A DNA stretch of 64,000 nt from Kribbella soli (GCF_004331345.1 NZ_SJJZ01000001.1:1-64000); one strand, 5' to 3'. Shown: positions 40,471 to 50,410, counted from the first letter of the stretch. Translations and numbers: made by a program. Notes: generated by a model not told the origin, from the sequence alone.

Positions 40471-41382
40471 CTAGCCCTTGACCGCGCCTTCCTCGACGCC
40501 CTTGAAGAAGAAGCGTTGCAGGGTGGCGAAGACGATCACGATCGGGATGAACGCGATCATCGTGCCGGCCGCGATCAGCCGCGGGTTGTTGCTGAACGTG
40601 CCGGACAGATACTGCAGGCCGACGGTCAGCGTGTACTTGTTCGGATCGGTCAGCACGATCAGCGGCCACAGGAAGTCGTCCCACGCGCCGATGAACGCGA
40701 AGATCGCGACCACGCTGATCGTCCCGCGCACCGACGGCAGGCCGATGTACAGGAACCGTTGCCACGCGTTCGCCCCGTCCACGACCGCGGCCTGGTCGAC
40801 TTCGACCGGCAAGGACCGGAACGCGTTGTACATCAGCAGCACGTTCAGCGCACCGATCATTCCGGGCAGTGCGACACCGAAGAGCGTGTTCGCCAGCCCG
40901 AACTCCCGGACCGTCACGTACTGCGAAATGATCGTGACCTCACCCGGCAGCACGAGTGTCGCCAGGAACAGCCCAAGGACGATCTTGCGGCCGCGGAACT
41001 GCAACCGGGACAACGCGAACCCGGCCAGCGACGCCCCGATCACATTGCCGCCGACAACCAGAAAGGCGACCACGAGCGAGTTCCGAGCGTAGTCCCAGAC
41101 CGGGATGGTGTCGGTGACCTCCTTGTAGTGGTCGAACGTCGGCTGCGCCGGCAGCAGCCGCGGGATCCGGGTGTAGATGTCCTCCCCGGATCCCTTCAGC
41201 GACGTCGACAGCTGCCAGAGGAAAGGCCCGATCGTGATCAGCAGCACGAAGACCAGCAGCAAGTACCGCGCGACCTTCTCCCGCGGCGACACCGAGTTGA
41301 ACCCTGACGAACGACGCCGCCGTACGGACTTCGGCGCCTCTGGCGCGACGGCCGGCCGCGCCGGATCGGTGACAACGCTCAT
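40471..41382 (-). CDS. sugar ABC transporter permease, MalG type
   Basis: 303 residues with six helices. The EAA loop that contacts the ATPase is EVDQAAVVDGANAWQRFLYIGLP near 205. The cytoplasmic N-terminus is extended by about 35 residues. It is last in the importer operon. The ATPase is not encoded here, so a shared MsiK-type ATPase elsewhere is likely, as known for streptomycete sugar importers. Confidence 0.93.
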   Translation of the reverse strand: MSVVTDPARPAVAPEAPKSVRRRRSSGFNSVSPREKVARYLLLVFVLLITIGPFLWQLSTSLKGSGEDIYTRIPRLLPAQPTFDHYKEVTDTIPVWDYARNSLVVAFLVVGGNVIGASLAGFALSRLQFRGRKIVLGLFLATLVLPGEVTIISQYVTVREFGLANTLFGVALPGMIGALNVLLMYNAFRSLPVEVDQAAVVDGANAWQRFLYIGLPSVRGTISVVAIFAFIGAWDDFLWPLIVLTDPNKYTLTVGLQYLSGTFSNNPRLIAAGTMIAFIPIVIVFATLQRFFFKGVEEGAVKG

Positions 41383-42260
41383 GCTTCGGCTCCCCGGCGG
41401 TTGAGACGGGCCAGCACCAGCATCGGTACGACGGTGACGAAGAACAGCACGATCGACAACGCGGACGCGTACCCCAGGTTGCCCTCGAAGCCCTGGCTGT
41501 ACTGCTGGATCAGCATCACGACCGAGTTGTCCCGGCCACCCGGACCGCCCTTGCCGCCGCTGAGGATGAACAGTTCGGAGAACACCCGCAGCGCCGACAC
41601 CGAGATCAGGATCGAGATCAGGATCATCGTCCCGCGAACGCCGGGAATGGTCACGTGTACGAACCGCCGCAGCGGTCCTGCACCGTCGACCGCGGCCGCC
41701 TCGTGCAGCTCACGCCCGACGTTCCCGAGGGCGGCCAGGTAGATGATCATGTAGTACCCGAGCCCTTTCCAGATCGTCAGACTGATTGCGCTGAGCAACA
41801 ACAACCACTGGTCGGACAGGAACGGCAGCGGCCCGGAGATGACGCCGAGCTTCTCGGCCAGTCCGTTGACCAGGCCGCGGTCGTCCAGGATCCACTGCCA
41901 GATCAGCGCCACCACGACCGCCGACGCCACCACCGGGGTATAGAACGCGGTCCGGAAGAACGTGATCCCGGGCAGCTTCTTCTCCACCAGTACGGCGAGC
42001 AGCAGTGGCAGGACGGTCAGGAACGGCAGACAGACCACCATGTAGATGACGCTGTTCAGCAGCGCCCACCGCAACTGTTCGTCGTGCAGCAGGGTCTCGA
42101 AGTTCTTCAGCCCGACGAAGTGGCCGCCGCCGATCGGTTTGGCGTTCGTGAACGACAGGATGACGGTGTTGATCGACGGCCAGAGGTTGAACACGAGCAA
42201 CCACACGAGTGCTGGGATCACCAGCACCCACGGGGTGAACCAACGGTTGTAACGCATCAC
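41379..42260 (-). CDS. sugar ABC transporter permease, MalF type
   Basis: 293 residues and six helices, with the EAA loop ELHEAAAVDGAGPLRRFVHVTIPGVRG near 195. It starts with the typical WFTPWVLVIPALVWLLVFNLWPS. It overlaps both neighbours by four bases, so the three importer genes are tightly coupled. Confidence 0.93.
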   Translation of the reverse strand: MMRYNRWFTPWVLVIPALVWLLVFNLWPSINTVILSFTNAKPIGGGHFVGLKNFETLLHDEQLRWALLNSVIYMVVCLPFLTVLPLLLAVLVEKKLPGITFFRTAFYTPVVASAVVVALIWQWILDDRGLVNGLAEKLGVISGPLPFLSDQWLLLLSAISLTIWKGLGYYMIIYLAALGNVGRELHEAAAVDGAGPLRRFVHVTIPGVRGTMILISILISVSALRVFSELFILSGGKGGPGGRDNSVVMLIQQYSQGFEGNLGYASALSIVLFFVTVVPMLVLARLNRRGAEA

Positions 42261-43552
42261 TGAGTAAGTAGCTGGTTGGCCTTGGCCACCGCGGCGTCAA
42301 GAGCTGCCTGGGACGAGATCTTGCCGGAGATCGCCAGCGAGATCTGCTGCCCGATGAAGTCGTTGGTCGCGCCGCTGATCACCGGCGGCTGCAGCACCTT
42401 GGCCTTGGCCAGCGACTGGAACGCGAGCACCTTGGCGTCACTTTCCGGCGTGCCGTCGGACTTCGAGAAGTACGGGTCGGAGGCGGACGCCTTGGTGGAC
42501 GGGAAGATGTTCACGATCTTCGCGAACGCGGCCTGGTTCTCGGCGTTGGTGACGAACCGCGCGAGCGCGATCGCCGCGGCCTGGTTCTTGGTCTTGGCCG
42601 AGACCGACAGACCCTGCACGTACAGCGGCGGGGTGTCGAGCGCGGGCGACGGAACGACCTTGCCCTTCAGCGACGGGTTGTCCTTGTTGAAGTCCTGGAT
42701 CGCGTTGCCACCACCGGTGGTCCAGGCGACCTTGCCCTGGGTGAAGAGCTTGGAGTTGCCCAGGTACTCGTTGGTCAGGATGTCGCGCGGCATGTACCCG
42801 GCCTTGTAGGCGTCGCGGTACTTGTCCAGCAGCGCCGCGGCCTCAGGGGTGTTGAAGGTGAACTTCTTGCCGTCGTCGGAGAGGATCTTGATCCCGGCGT
42901 TGGTGAAGTCACCGATGCCCGGCAGCCGGCTCATCAGGTATTCCTTGCCGCCGGTCTTGTCGTGCATCGTCTTCGCGGCCGCGAGCAGCTCGTCGAACGT
43001 CTTCGGCGGGTTCTTCACGTCCAGGCCGGCCGCGGCGAACTTCGTCGCGTTCCAGTAGTCGATGTCGGTGTTCAGGTACCACGGGTAGCCGAACGTGCCG
43101 TCCATGCCCTGGTACTGGTACGCCTGCACGCCGCCCTCGACGTACTCCTCGTTCAGCTTCGGGTCAGCGGCGGCGACGTCGAGCAGCATGTTCTGCTTGG
43201 CCAGGCTGAGAGCGAAGTCGGGCGGCAGGTTCGTCACGTCCGGCAGCGAGCCGGCCGACGCCTGGCTCAGCACCTTCTTGTCGTAGCCGTCGCCGGGCTG
43301 GTCCAGCCAGGTGACGTGCGTCCCCGGGTACTTCGCCTCGAACGCCTTGATCACGCCTTCGACGTACGACGTGAACTTGGGCTTCAACGCCCAGGTCTGG
43401 AAGCTGACCTCACCGGTCACCTGGGCGTTGGCGTCGACGGTCGGCTTGGCGCCGCCGCTGCTGCCGGAGTCCTCGGAACCGAGGCCGCAACCTGCGAGGG
43501 TGAGGGCGGCGGCGGCAAGACTTGCCACGAGCGCCGGACGGCGTCTACGCAT
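42257..43552 (-). CDS. sugar ABC transporter substrate-binding lipoprotein
   Basis: 431 residues of solute-binding family 1. The lipobox LTLAGC places Cys near residue 22. The mature part begins after a Ser/Gly linker and shows FQTWALKPKFTSYVEGVIKAFEAKYPG and LPDVTNLPPDFALSLA. It is first in the operon, controlled by the promoter and LacI operator at 43571-43619. The neighbouring GH-A glycosidase suggests an oligosaccharide ligand. Confidence 0.92.
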   Translation of the reverse strand: MRRRRPALVASLAAAALTLAGCGLGSEDSGSSGGAKPTVDANAQVTGEVSFQTWALKPKFTSYVEGVIKAFEAKYPGTHVTWLDQPGDGYDKKVLSQASAGSLPDVTNLPPDFALSLAKQNMLLDVAAADPKLNEEYVEGGVQAYQYQGMDGTFGYPWYLNTDIDYWNATKFAAAGLDVKNPPKTFDELLAAAKTMHDKTGGKEYLMSRLPGIGDFTNAGIKILSDDGKKFTFNTPEAAALLDKYRDAYKAGYMPRDILTNEYLGNSKLFTQGKVAWTTGGGNAIQDFNKDNPSLKGKVVPSPALDTPPLYVQGLSVSAKTKNQAAAIALARFVTNAENQAAFAKIVNIFPSTKASASDPYFSKSDGTPESDAKVLAFQSLAKAKVLQPPVISGATNDFIGQQISLAISGKISSQAALDAAVAKANQLLTQ

Positions 43553-43570
43553 GGGATCTCCTGGAATTGA

Positions 43571-43619
43571 TAAACCGGTATAGCTCCCGAACTATCCACA
43601 TCGTAGAATCCGCTGTCAA
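43571..43619 (-). promoter_or_regulatory. importer promoter with LacI operator
   Basis: On the minus strand TTGACA (43614-43619), 17 bases, GATAGT (43591-43596). A near-palindrome TAAACCGGTATA (43571-43582, 10 of 12 symmetric) lies just after the expected start point. The TAAACCG half-site recurs in the operator at 44681. Confidence 0.75.
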
Positions 43620-43636
43620 GGGCAGGAGGTACCACG

Positions 43637-44653
43637 ATGGTTAGACCGACGATCGCTGACATCGCGACCAGGGCCGGGGTGTCCAAGGGTGCGGTGTCGT
43701 TCGCGCTGAACGGGCGGCCGGGGGTCAGCGACGCGACCCGGGAGCGGATCCTGAAGATCGCCGAGCAGATGAGCTGGCGGCCGCACAGCGCGGCGCGCGC
43801 GCTCGGGGCGTCGCGGGTCGACTCGGTCGGGATGGTGATCGCACGCCCGGCCCGGACGCTCGGGGTCGAGCCGTTCTTCGCGCATCTGCTGTCCGGCGTG
43901 CAGTCAGGGCTGTCGGCGGAGTCGATCTCGCTGCAGCTGCTGATCGTCGAGGACACCGCGGCCGAGATCGAGGTGTACCGGCGATGGGCGTCGGAGCACC
44001 GGGTCGACGGCGTGATCCTGGTCGACCTGACCGTGAAGGACCCGCGGGTCGACGAGCTCAAGGCACTCGAGCTGCCGGCCGTGGTGATCGGCGGCCGCGG
44101 CGGCAAGGGCGCGCTCGCCTCGGTCTGGGCCGACGACCGCGACGCGATGCTCTCGATCGTCGAGTACCTGGCCGCCCTCGGCCATCGCCGGATCGCCCAC
44201 GTCGCCGGTACGCCGATCTTCCAGCACACGCAGCGCCGGATCCGGGCCCTCCGCGACGCCGCGCCCCGGCTCGGACTGCTCGACGCCCCCTCGCTGACCA
44301 CGGACTTCAGCGACGCGGAGGGCGCCGCGATCACCCGCAAGCTGCTGTCCCAGTCCGATCGCCCGACCGCGATCGTCTACGACAGCGACGTGATGGCGGT
44401 CGCGGGCCTCGGGGTCGCGATGGAGATGGGCGTCTCGGTGCCCGGCGACCTGTCGATCGTCGCGTTCGACGACTCGATCCTCACTCAGCTCATGCACCCG
44501 GCGCTGACGGCCCTGTCCCGCGACACCTTCGACTTCGGCCGCCAGGCCGCCGAGGTCCTGCTCGAAACCATCGCTGACCCCGCCACCGTCATCAACCGCC
44601 GCACCTCCGACCCGGTCCTCACCGTCCGCGAGTCCACCGCACCCCCGGCCTGA
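43637..44653 (+). CDS. LacI-family transcriptional repressor
   Basis: 338 residues. The HTH and hinge are PTIADIATRAGVSKGAVSFALNGRPGVS, then RPHSAARALGASR. The sugar-binding domain has VDGVILVDL, RIAHVAGTPIFQHTQRR and VPGDLSIVAFDDSILTQL. It should repress the divergent importer and the downstream glycosidase until the transported sugar binds. GGAGG precedes the ATG. Confidence 0.93.
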   Translation: MVRPTIADIATRAGVSKGAVSFALNGRPGVSDATRERILKIAEQMSWRPHSAARALGASRVDSVGMVIARPARTLGVEPFFAHLLSGVQSGLSAESISLQLLIVEDTAAEIEVYRRWASEHRVDGVILVDLTVKDPRVDELKALELPAVVIGGRGGKGALASVWADDRDAMLSIVEYLAALGHRRIAHVAGTPIFQHTQRRIRALRDAAPRLGLLDAPSLTTDFSDAEGAAITRKLLSQSDRPTAIVYDSDVMAVAGLGVAMEMGVSVPGDLSIVAFDDSILTQLMHPALTALSRDTFDFGRQAAEVLLETIADPATVINRRTSDPVLTVRESTAPPA

Positions 44654-44680
44654 TGCGGACACCTCAGTTGCTCTTCCGGC

Positions 44681-44697
44681 CTAAACCGATTTAGCAT
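44681..44697 (+). promoter_or_regulatory. LacI operator ahead of the glycosidase
   Basis: CTAAACCGATTTAG (44681-44694) is a 14-base dyad with five-base arms. TAGCAT (44692-44697) could be a -10, eight bases before the ATG at 44705, giving a leaderless mRNA. The half-site matches that of the importer promoter. Confidence 0.75.
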
Positions 44698-44704
44698 CCT
44701 CGGC

Positions 44705-45874
44705 ATGGCTTCGGAGACCGTCACGCCCCGGTTCGGTGCGAACTATGTTCCCTCGGCGGGATGGTTCTACAGCTGGCTGGACTACGACCGCGACGCGGTC
44801 CGGCGGGACTTCGCGGACCTGGCCGGGATGGGTCTGGACCACGTCCGGGTCTTCCCGATCTGGCCGTGGATCCAGCCGAACCGGGCGATCATCCGCGAGC
44901 AGGCGATCGCCGACCTGCTGGACACGATCGACGCCGCTGCGGAGCACGGCCTGACCGTCGCGGTCGACCTGATCCAGGGGCACCTGTCCAGCTTCGACTT
45001 CCTCCCGTCGTGGGTGCTGACCTGGCACAAGAGCAGCCTGTTCGAGGACAGCACGGTCCGCGACGGTCTCACGGCGTACGTCGATGCCGTGGCGCGCGCG
45101 GTCGCGACGAAGCCGAACGTCTTCGCGATCACGCTCGGCAACGAGGTCAACAACCTCTGGCCGGACAGCCCGACCACGCCCGAGACCTCGACCGCGTGGG
45201 CTCAGGAACTGCTGACGACGGTGAAGAAGGCCGCACCCGACGTACTCGCCCTGCACTCGGTCTTCGACGACGCCTGGTACAAGGGCGACCATCCGTTCCA
45301 CCCCGTCGACGCGGTGGACCTGGGTGACCTGACCACTGTCCACTCGTGGGTTTTCAACGGGGTCTCACGAGTGGACGGTCCCCTGGGTCCGGCCACCCTC
45401 ACCCACGCCGACTACCTGATCGAGCTCGCCAAGGCCACGGCACTCGAGCACGACCGTCCCGTCTGGCTGCAGGAGATCGGCGTACCGGGACCCGACATCC
45501 CCGTCGACCTGCAGGCCGAGTTCACCCGGCGGACCGTCGAGACCGTCCTGCCGAACCCGGCCCTGTACGGCGTGACCTGGTGGTCCTCGCACGACATCGA
45601 CCGGCGGCTGCTCGACTTCCCGGACCGCGAGTACGACCTCGGCCTGTTCACCGTCGACCACCAGCGCAAACCGGCCGCGCAGGCGCTCGCGGACGTGATC
45701 GCCGAGGTGCGCGCGAACGGCGTGACGCAGCAATCACCCGCCACCACGCTGACCGCGCCGATCAACCTCCGCACCGAGCCGGCACGTCGCGCGGAAGTTG
45801 CCCCCGGCAGCGAGTTCCACCTGCAGTGGGTCGATGCCCGCAGCAACGGACCGGTACGGATCGCCCTGCCCTAG
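44705..45874 (+). CDS. GH-A clan glycoside hydrolase (GH5-like)
   Basis: 389 residues with no signal peptide, so intracellular. The acid/base Glu is in ITLGNEVNNLW near residue 143 and the nucleophile Glu in WLQEIGVPG near 258, on beta strands 4 and 7 of a TIM barrel (RVFPIWPWIQPN on an early strand). GVTWWSSHDI follows. It is likely to split an imported oligosaccharide. A beta-mannosidase or beta-glucosidase type is possible, and the exact family is not determined. It is linked to the importer through the shared operator. Confidence 0.82.
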   Translation: MASETVTPRFGANYVPSAGWFYSWLDYDRDAVRRDFADLAGMGLDHVRVFPIWPWIQPNRAIIREQAIADLLDTIDAAAEHGLTVAVDLIQGHLSSFDFLPSWVLTWHKSSLFEDSTVRDGLTAYVDAVARAVATKPNVFAITLGNEVNNLWPDSPTTPETSTAWAQELLTTVKKAAPDVLALHSVFDDAWYKGDHPFHPVDAVDLGDLTTVHSWVFNGVSRVDGPLGPATLTHADYLIELAKATALEHDRPVWLQEIGVPGPDIPVDLQAEFTRRTVETVLPNPALYGVTWWSSHDIDRRLLDFPDREYDLGLFTVDHQRKPAAQALADVIAEVRANGVTQQSPATTLTAPINLRTEPARRAEVAPGSEFHLQWVDARSNGPVRIALP

Positions 45875-46587
45875 GGAGACTTCGCGATCAGTACGTCGAT
45901 GCCGTCGAGGATGCGGGCGAGCCCGAACTCGAGGTCGTCGTCGAGGTCGTCCTCGTACTCCTGGTTGAGGTAGAGCGACACCAGCGTCGGATACCCGCCC
46001 TCCATCAGCCGCGGGACGAGGAACTGGCCGACCTGCTCCGACTGCACCGGCGTGCGATCGCTCGCCCCGAGCTGCCGCGCCAGGCCGGCGTAGTTCCGCG
46101 CGCACCCGTCCAGCAGCATCAGGCACCCGAGGTTGTCGTGCTGACTGAGCCCGGTCTCCGCCAGCGCCGCCAGCATCACCTCGACCCAGCGCAGCAGGTT
46201 GGGAGTGACGGGCGCGCCACGGATCGGTACGTCGAGCAGCCACGGGCGGTCCTCGTACAACTTGACCTGCGCATCCACCCACGCGATCGCCGCCGCGCGC
46301 CAGCCGGACGGCAGCTCCGGCGGCAGCCCGACCGCCTTGTCGTGGACCAGGACGATCAGCTCTTCCTTGGACCGGACATAGCGGTACATCGCGTTCGTGG
46401 TGACGCCGAGCTGCGCCGCGATCCGCTGCAGCGAGACCGCCTCGAACCCGTACCGGTCACCGAACTCGATGCCGGTGGCGACGATCTGCTCGATCGACAG
46501 CGCCGGCTTCGGCCCGCGCCGCTGCACCGGCAGCACGCCCCACGAGAGGGCGAGCCCCGGCGGCAGGTCCGCACGGTCCTCGGTCAT
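45871..46587 (-). CDS. TetR-family transcriptional regulator
   Basis: 238 residues. The HTH is LSIEQIVATGIEFGDRYGFEAVSLQRIAAQLGVTTNAMYRYVRSKEELIVLV near 30-80. The C-terminal ligand domain resembles TetR_C_1. An ATG three codons upstream (46596) is an alternative start. It is divergent from the ABC exporter operon and ends convergent with the glycosidase (four-base overlap). It probably represses the exporter. Confidence 0.87.
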   Translation of the reverse strand: MTEDRADLPPGLALSWGVLPVQRRGPKPALSIEQIVATGIEFGDRYGFEAVSLQRIAAQLGVTTNAMYRYVRSKEELIVLVHDKAVGLPPELPSGWRAAAIAWVDAQVKLYEDRPWLLDVPIRGAPVTPNLLRWVEVMLAALAETGLSQHDNLGCLMLLDGCARNYAGLARQLGASDRTPVQSEQVGQFLVPRLMEGGYPTLVSLYLNQEYEDDLDDDLEFGLARILDGIDVLIAKSP

Positions 46588-46627
46588 ACCTCCCATCCTG
46601 ACGTACACCGGACCACGCCGAACAGGG

Positions 46628-46643
46628 GAGCTAGGTCTACCTC
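46628..46643. promoter_or_regulatory. possible TetR operator GAGCTAGGTCTACCTC
   Basis: A 16-base imperfect dyad (6 of 8 positions symmetric) in the 154-base divergent gap between the TetR gene and the exporter operon. A second candidate is the pair GAAAC/GTTTC around 46670-46697. Confidence 0.35.
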
Positions 46644-46741
46644 GGAAACGGGACCTGAGCACCGGGATCCGAAACTGTTCAACCCATACGCTGTTTCACA
46701 CCAGGACCTCACCTCAGGACCCGCTGAAAGGACCACCTCTC

Positions 46742-47167
46742 ATGAACACGATCCTCGAACCCCTGTTGACGCCCGACCAGGTGCAGCTCACCGACGCCGA
46801 TCGCCGCGCAGCGATCAGCAAGCTCGAAAGCGCCGTACGGCAGGCAGCGCTGACCCCGTCCCAGGCGACCGACCGCCAGGCGCAGGTCCTCGCGGCCCGG
46901 ACTCGCGGCGAGCTGCGGAACATCATGTCGGGTGTCGCGAACGCCGCCCCGCCCCGCGGGCTGACCGTGGCGCTCCAGGCCTTCACCGGTGTCTGGCTGG
47001 TCGCCTGCGTGGTCCAGTTCGTGGTCTGGCTGGCCCTGGCGGTCCTCGGTCACTTCGACGGCCCGTGGTGGCTCTGGTCGGACCTCGGTCTCGGCGCGAT
47101 CGTGGCGATCCTGTGGTGGACCAACGAGTCCTACCACCGCAAGAACGACGTACTGGTCGCACCGTGA
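46742..47167 (+). CDS. DUF1707 and 2TM-domain membrane protein
   Basis: 141 residues. The N-terminal half (VQLTDADRRAAISKLESAVRQ, then ATDRQAQVLAARTRGEL) matches DUF1707, and two membrane helices follow (residues about 78-102 and 110-130). The first 13 residues lack homology. It is coupled to the ATPase gene by GTGA and probably belongs to the exporter complex or its regulation. Confidence 0.75.
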   Translation: MNTILEPLLTPDQVQLTDADRRAAISKLESAVRQAALTPSQATDRQAQVLAARTRGELRNIMSGVANAAPPRGLTVALQAFTGVWLVACVVQFVVWLALAVLGHFDGPWWLWSDLGLGAIVAILWWTNESYHRKNDVLVAP

Positions 47168-47925
47168 ACGACACCGTGAGCACGCCAGTGCGACTGGATG
47201 ATGTCCGGAAGGTCTACGGCACCGGACCCGGCGCGGTCGACGCGCTGGCCGGTGTGACCTACGGCTTCGCCGCCGGCAGCTTCACCGCGGTAATGGGCCC
47301 GTCCGGCTCCGGCAAGAGCACACTGCTGCATTGCGCGGCCGGCCTCGACACCCCGACGACCGGTGACGTCCAGCTGGCCGGCAGGTCGCTGCAGGGCCTC
47401 GACGAGACGTCGCTGACTGAGCTGCGCCGCGAGCACGTCGCCTTCGTCTTCCAGTCCTTCAACCTGATGCCGGCGCTGACGGTGCGGCAGAACGTCGTAC
47501 TCCCGATGACGCTGGCCGGCAAACAGCCGGACGACACCTGGGTGACCGAGGTCATCCAGCGGGTCGGTCTCGGCGAGCGCGTCAAGCACCGGCCGAGCGA
47601 GTTGTCCGGCGGTCAGCAGCAGCGGGTGGCGATCGCCCGGGCCCTCGCCGGACGGACCGCGATCACGTTCGCCGACGAGCCGACCGGCGCGCTGGACACC
47701 ACCACCGCGCTCGAGGTTCTCACGCTGCTCCGCGACCAGTCCCGCCGGCTCGGTCAAACGATCGTGATGGTCACCCACGACCCGGTCGCGGCTTCGTACG
47801 CCGATCGTGTCGTCTTCCTCGTCGACGGCCGGATCGTGTCCGAGGCCGTCCACCCCACCGCCGCGGCTGTCGCCGCCGAGCTCGCCCAGCTGAGCGCCGG
47901 CCGCCTCTCACCCACGGAGAGCTGA
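47164..47925 (+). CDS. ABC transporter ATPase, MacB/LolD type
   Basis: 253 residues. Walker [10 protein letters not shown] near 40, Q-loop FQSFNLMP near 96, signature [15 protein letters not shown] near 145, Walker [13 protein letters not shown] near 165, H-loop VTHDPVAA near 202. It powers the FtsX-like permease that follows three bases later. It starts at GTG. Confidence 0.95.
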   Translation: MNDTVSTPVRLDDVRKVYGTGPGAVDALAGVTYGFAAGSFTAVMGPSGSGKSTLLHCAAGLDTPTTGDVQLAGRSLQGLDETSLTELRREHVAFVFQSFNLMPALTVRQNVVLPMTLAGKQPDDTWVTEVIQRVGLGERVKHRPSELSGGQQQRVAIARALAGRTAITFADEPTGALDTTTALEVLTLLRDQSRRLGQTIVMVTHDPVAASYADRVVFLVDGRIVSEAVHPTAAAVAAELAQLSAGRLSPTES

Positions 47926-47928
47926 CCC

Positions 47929-50409
47929 ATGTTCCGCCTCGCCGTCACCACCCTGCGCTACCGGACCGCCGCCTTCCTCGCGATCTTCGTCGCGGTCCTG
48001 CTCGGCGGGGCGCTGCTCAGCGCCGCCGGCGGTCTGCTCGAGACCGGGCTGCGCCTGAACGCCCCACCCCAACGACTGTCCGCGGCCCCGATCGTGGTCA
48101 CCGGCGACCCGGCGTACCACCCACCGAACGGCAGCGGCTCCGCCGCCTTCCCGGAACGCCACCGCGTCGACCCGGCCGTACTCACCAAGCTCGCCACCAC
48201 GCCTGGCGTCGCCAAAGCAATCCCCGACCGCTCCTTCCCCGCCATCGTCACCTCGACCAACGCGGGAACCGCCCAGAGCGCGGGCTCCGGTTTGCTTGCT
48301 GGGCATGCGTGGACGTCTGCGGCACTGACTCCCTACGCGTTGATCGCCGGCCAGGCACCCCGGGCGGGGCAGGTCGTGCTCGACCAGCGCCTGACCGGCA
48401 CCGCGAAACCGGGTGACCACGTGACGGTCACGGTCAGCGGGACGCCCCGGACCTACACCCTCGCGGGTATCGCGGTTGCCCAGCACCAGGTCGACGTACC
48501 GTCGGTCTTCTTCGCCGACGCGGACATCCCGGCGGGTGCGGATGCGATCGGGGTGTTTCCCGCGGACGGTACGCCCGTACGGGAGCTCGCGAAGCGGCTC
48601 GACCTGCCGACGGGCGTGAAGGCGTACACAGGGGACGAGCGCGGCGTCGCGGAGTTCTCCGGGATCGCGACCGGTCTGCCGCTGATCATCATGTCCGGCG
48701 TCTTCGGTGGGATGGTGGCTGTGGTGATGGCGCTCGTGGTCTCGGCCACGATCGGGCTGTCGGTGCGTCAGCGCCGCCGCGAACTGGCGCTGCTCCGGGC
48801 CAGCGGCGCGACCCCGCGCCAGGTCGGCAAGATGGTGATCGCCGAGACGATGGTGGTCGGTGTGATCGGGCTGGTGCTCGGGCTGCTGTGCGGCCGGATC
48901 GCCGGTACCTGGATCTTCGGGATGCTGGCCGACGGCGGGATCGTGCCGACACAGCTGCGGTTGGACCAAGGCCCGCTGCCGTTCGCCGGCGCTGCCGTCC
49001 TCACGTACGCCGTACTGCGGTTGACCGTCGGTTTCGCCGCCGGACGGGCCGCCCGGATCCGCCCGATCCAGGCGCTGGCCGAGGCCGCCGTACCGAACGT
49101 GGCGCTGAGCCGGGTACGAATCCTCACCGGTCTCGTCTTCGCCGGTGCGACAGCGGCGATCGCGTTGTCCACGCCGTTCATGGGCCCTGCCAACGCTGCC
49201 GCGATCGGTGGGCCGGCCGGCCTGACTGGGTCGATCGCGGTCGCGATCCTCGCACCGCTGGTGATCCAGCGGGCGCTGATCCCCCGCATCACGCGGCTGG
49301 TCGAGAAGCGTGGGACCAGCGGAACGCTCGCGGTGATCAACCTGCGGGTCCGCGCGGTGCAGTTCGGCGCGATCCTGGTCCCGATCACCATTGCCACGGC
49401 GATTGCCATCGGCAACATCTATTCGCAGACCACACAGCAGCGGGCCGCTGTCGACGCGTTCACCGAGAACCTGTCCGGCGATGTGGTGATCACGTCCACC
49501 GCGGGCGGCATCCCGGCGTCGCTGACCGACTCGGCGCGTTCGATGCCGGGTGTCACCGCAGTGTCGGAACTGGTCCGCAGCAAGGGCTGGATCGAGGAGC
49601 CGTACGACAAGTCGCACACCAGCGACGCCTGGCCGCTGCTCGGCCTGAGCGGCCCGGTCTACACGGGGAAGGTGAAGCAGGGTTCGCTGGACGACCTGAC
49701 CGGTGACACCGTGGCGCTCCCGCCGGGTACGGCGAAGAAGCTCAAGGTGGGCGTCGGCTCGGAGATCGGCCTGCGTCTCGGTGACAACGCCCTGGTCAAG
49801 GTCAAGGTGGTCGCCCTTGCCGAGGGACCGTCCGGCTACGAGTCGCTCTTGCTGCCCGCACAACTGCTCGCCGCCCACACGACCAGCGGCCTGCCGAGCC
49901 AGCTACTGCTGAAGACCGACAACAAGCTGCACCGAGACCTGTCGAAGTGGCCGGGTACGTCGATCGGTGGACGCGAACTGCTCGGCGAAGGCTTGGACAC
50001 CGGGCTCGGCGTGGACGCGTGGATCGGCTATCTGCTCGCCGCCATCGCGGTCGCGTACACGGCCATCGCGTCGATCAACACGATTTCCGTCGCGGTACTG
50101 GACCGGCGGCGCGAGTTCGGTCTGCAGCGATTGACCGGGTCGACGCGGCGCGACGTCTCCCGGATGCTCCGTCTGGAGGGTCTGCTGATCGCGGCGCTCG
50201 GACTGGTCGCCGGGCTGGTCACCGCGGCGTTCACCGTGTTCCCGATCGCAATGGCGACCCGCGGCTGGCCCATCCCGTCCGGACCGGTGTGGATCCTGGT
50301 CGCCTGGATCGCGGTCGTCCTCCTGCTGGTACTCCCGACCACGGCGATCACTGGCCGGATCGCGATGCGTCCGAAGCCCATGGACGCGCTCAGCTCACCA
50401 GTCGGCTGA
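47929..50409 (+). CDS. FtsX-like ABC transporter permease
   Basis: 826 residues with a duplicated FtsX layout: one N-terminal helix, an extracellular domain of about 200 residues, three helices near 245-350 (VVMALVVSATIGLSVRQRRRELALLRASGATPRQVGKM), a second extracellular domain and three C-terminal helices (ISVAVLDRRREFGLQRLTGSTRRDVSRML). Such MacB-type or antimicrobial-peptide exporters remove hydrophobic compounds or act in peptide resistance. It forms one operon with the DUF1707 and ATPase genes. Confidence 0.92.
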   Translation: MFRLAVTTLRYRTAAFLAIFVAVLLGGALLSAAGGLLETGLRLNAPPQRLSAAPIVVTGDPAYHPPNGSGSAAFPERHRVDPAVLTKLATTPGVAKAIPDRSFPAIVTSTNAGTAQSAGSGLLAGHAWTSAALTPYALIAGQAPRAGQVVLDQRLTGTAKPGDHVTVTVSGTPRTYTLAGIAVAQHQVDVPSVFFADADIPAGADAIGVFPADGTPVRELAKRLDLPTGVKAYTGDERGVAEFSGIATGLPLIIMSGVFGGMVAVVMALVVSATIGLSVRQRRRELALLRASGATPRQVGKMVIAETMVVGVIGLVLGLLCGRIAGTWIFGMLADGGIVPTQLRLDQGPLPFAGAAVLTYAVLRLTVGFAAGRAARIRPIQALAEAAVPNVALSRVRILTGLVFAGATAAIALSTPFMGPANAAAIGGPAGLTGSIAVAILAPLVIQRALIPRITRLVEKRGTSGTLAVINLRVRAVQFGAILVPITIATAIAIGNIYSQTTQQRAAVDAFTENLSGDVVITSTAGGIPASLTDSARSMPGVTAVSELVRSKGWIEEPYDKSHTSDAWPLLGLSGPVYTGKVKQGSLDDLTGDTVALPPGTAKKLKVGVGSEIGLRLGDNALVKVKVVALAEGPSGYESLLLPAQLLAAHTTSGLPSQLLLKTDNKLHRDLSKWPGTSIGGRELLGEGLDTGLGVDAWIGYLLAAIAVAYTAIASINTISVAVLDRRREFGLQRLTGSTRRDVSRMLRLEGLLIAALGLVAGLVTAAFTVFPIAMATRGWPIPSGPVWILVAWIAVVLLLVLPTTAITGRIAMRPKPMDALSSPVG

Positions 50410-50410
50410 T

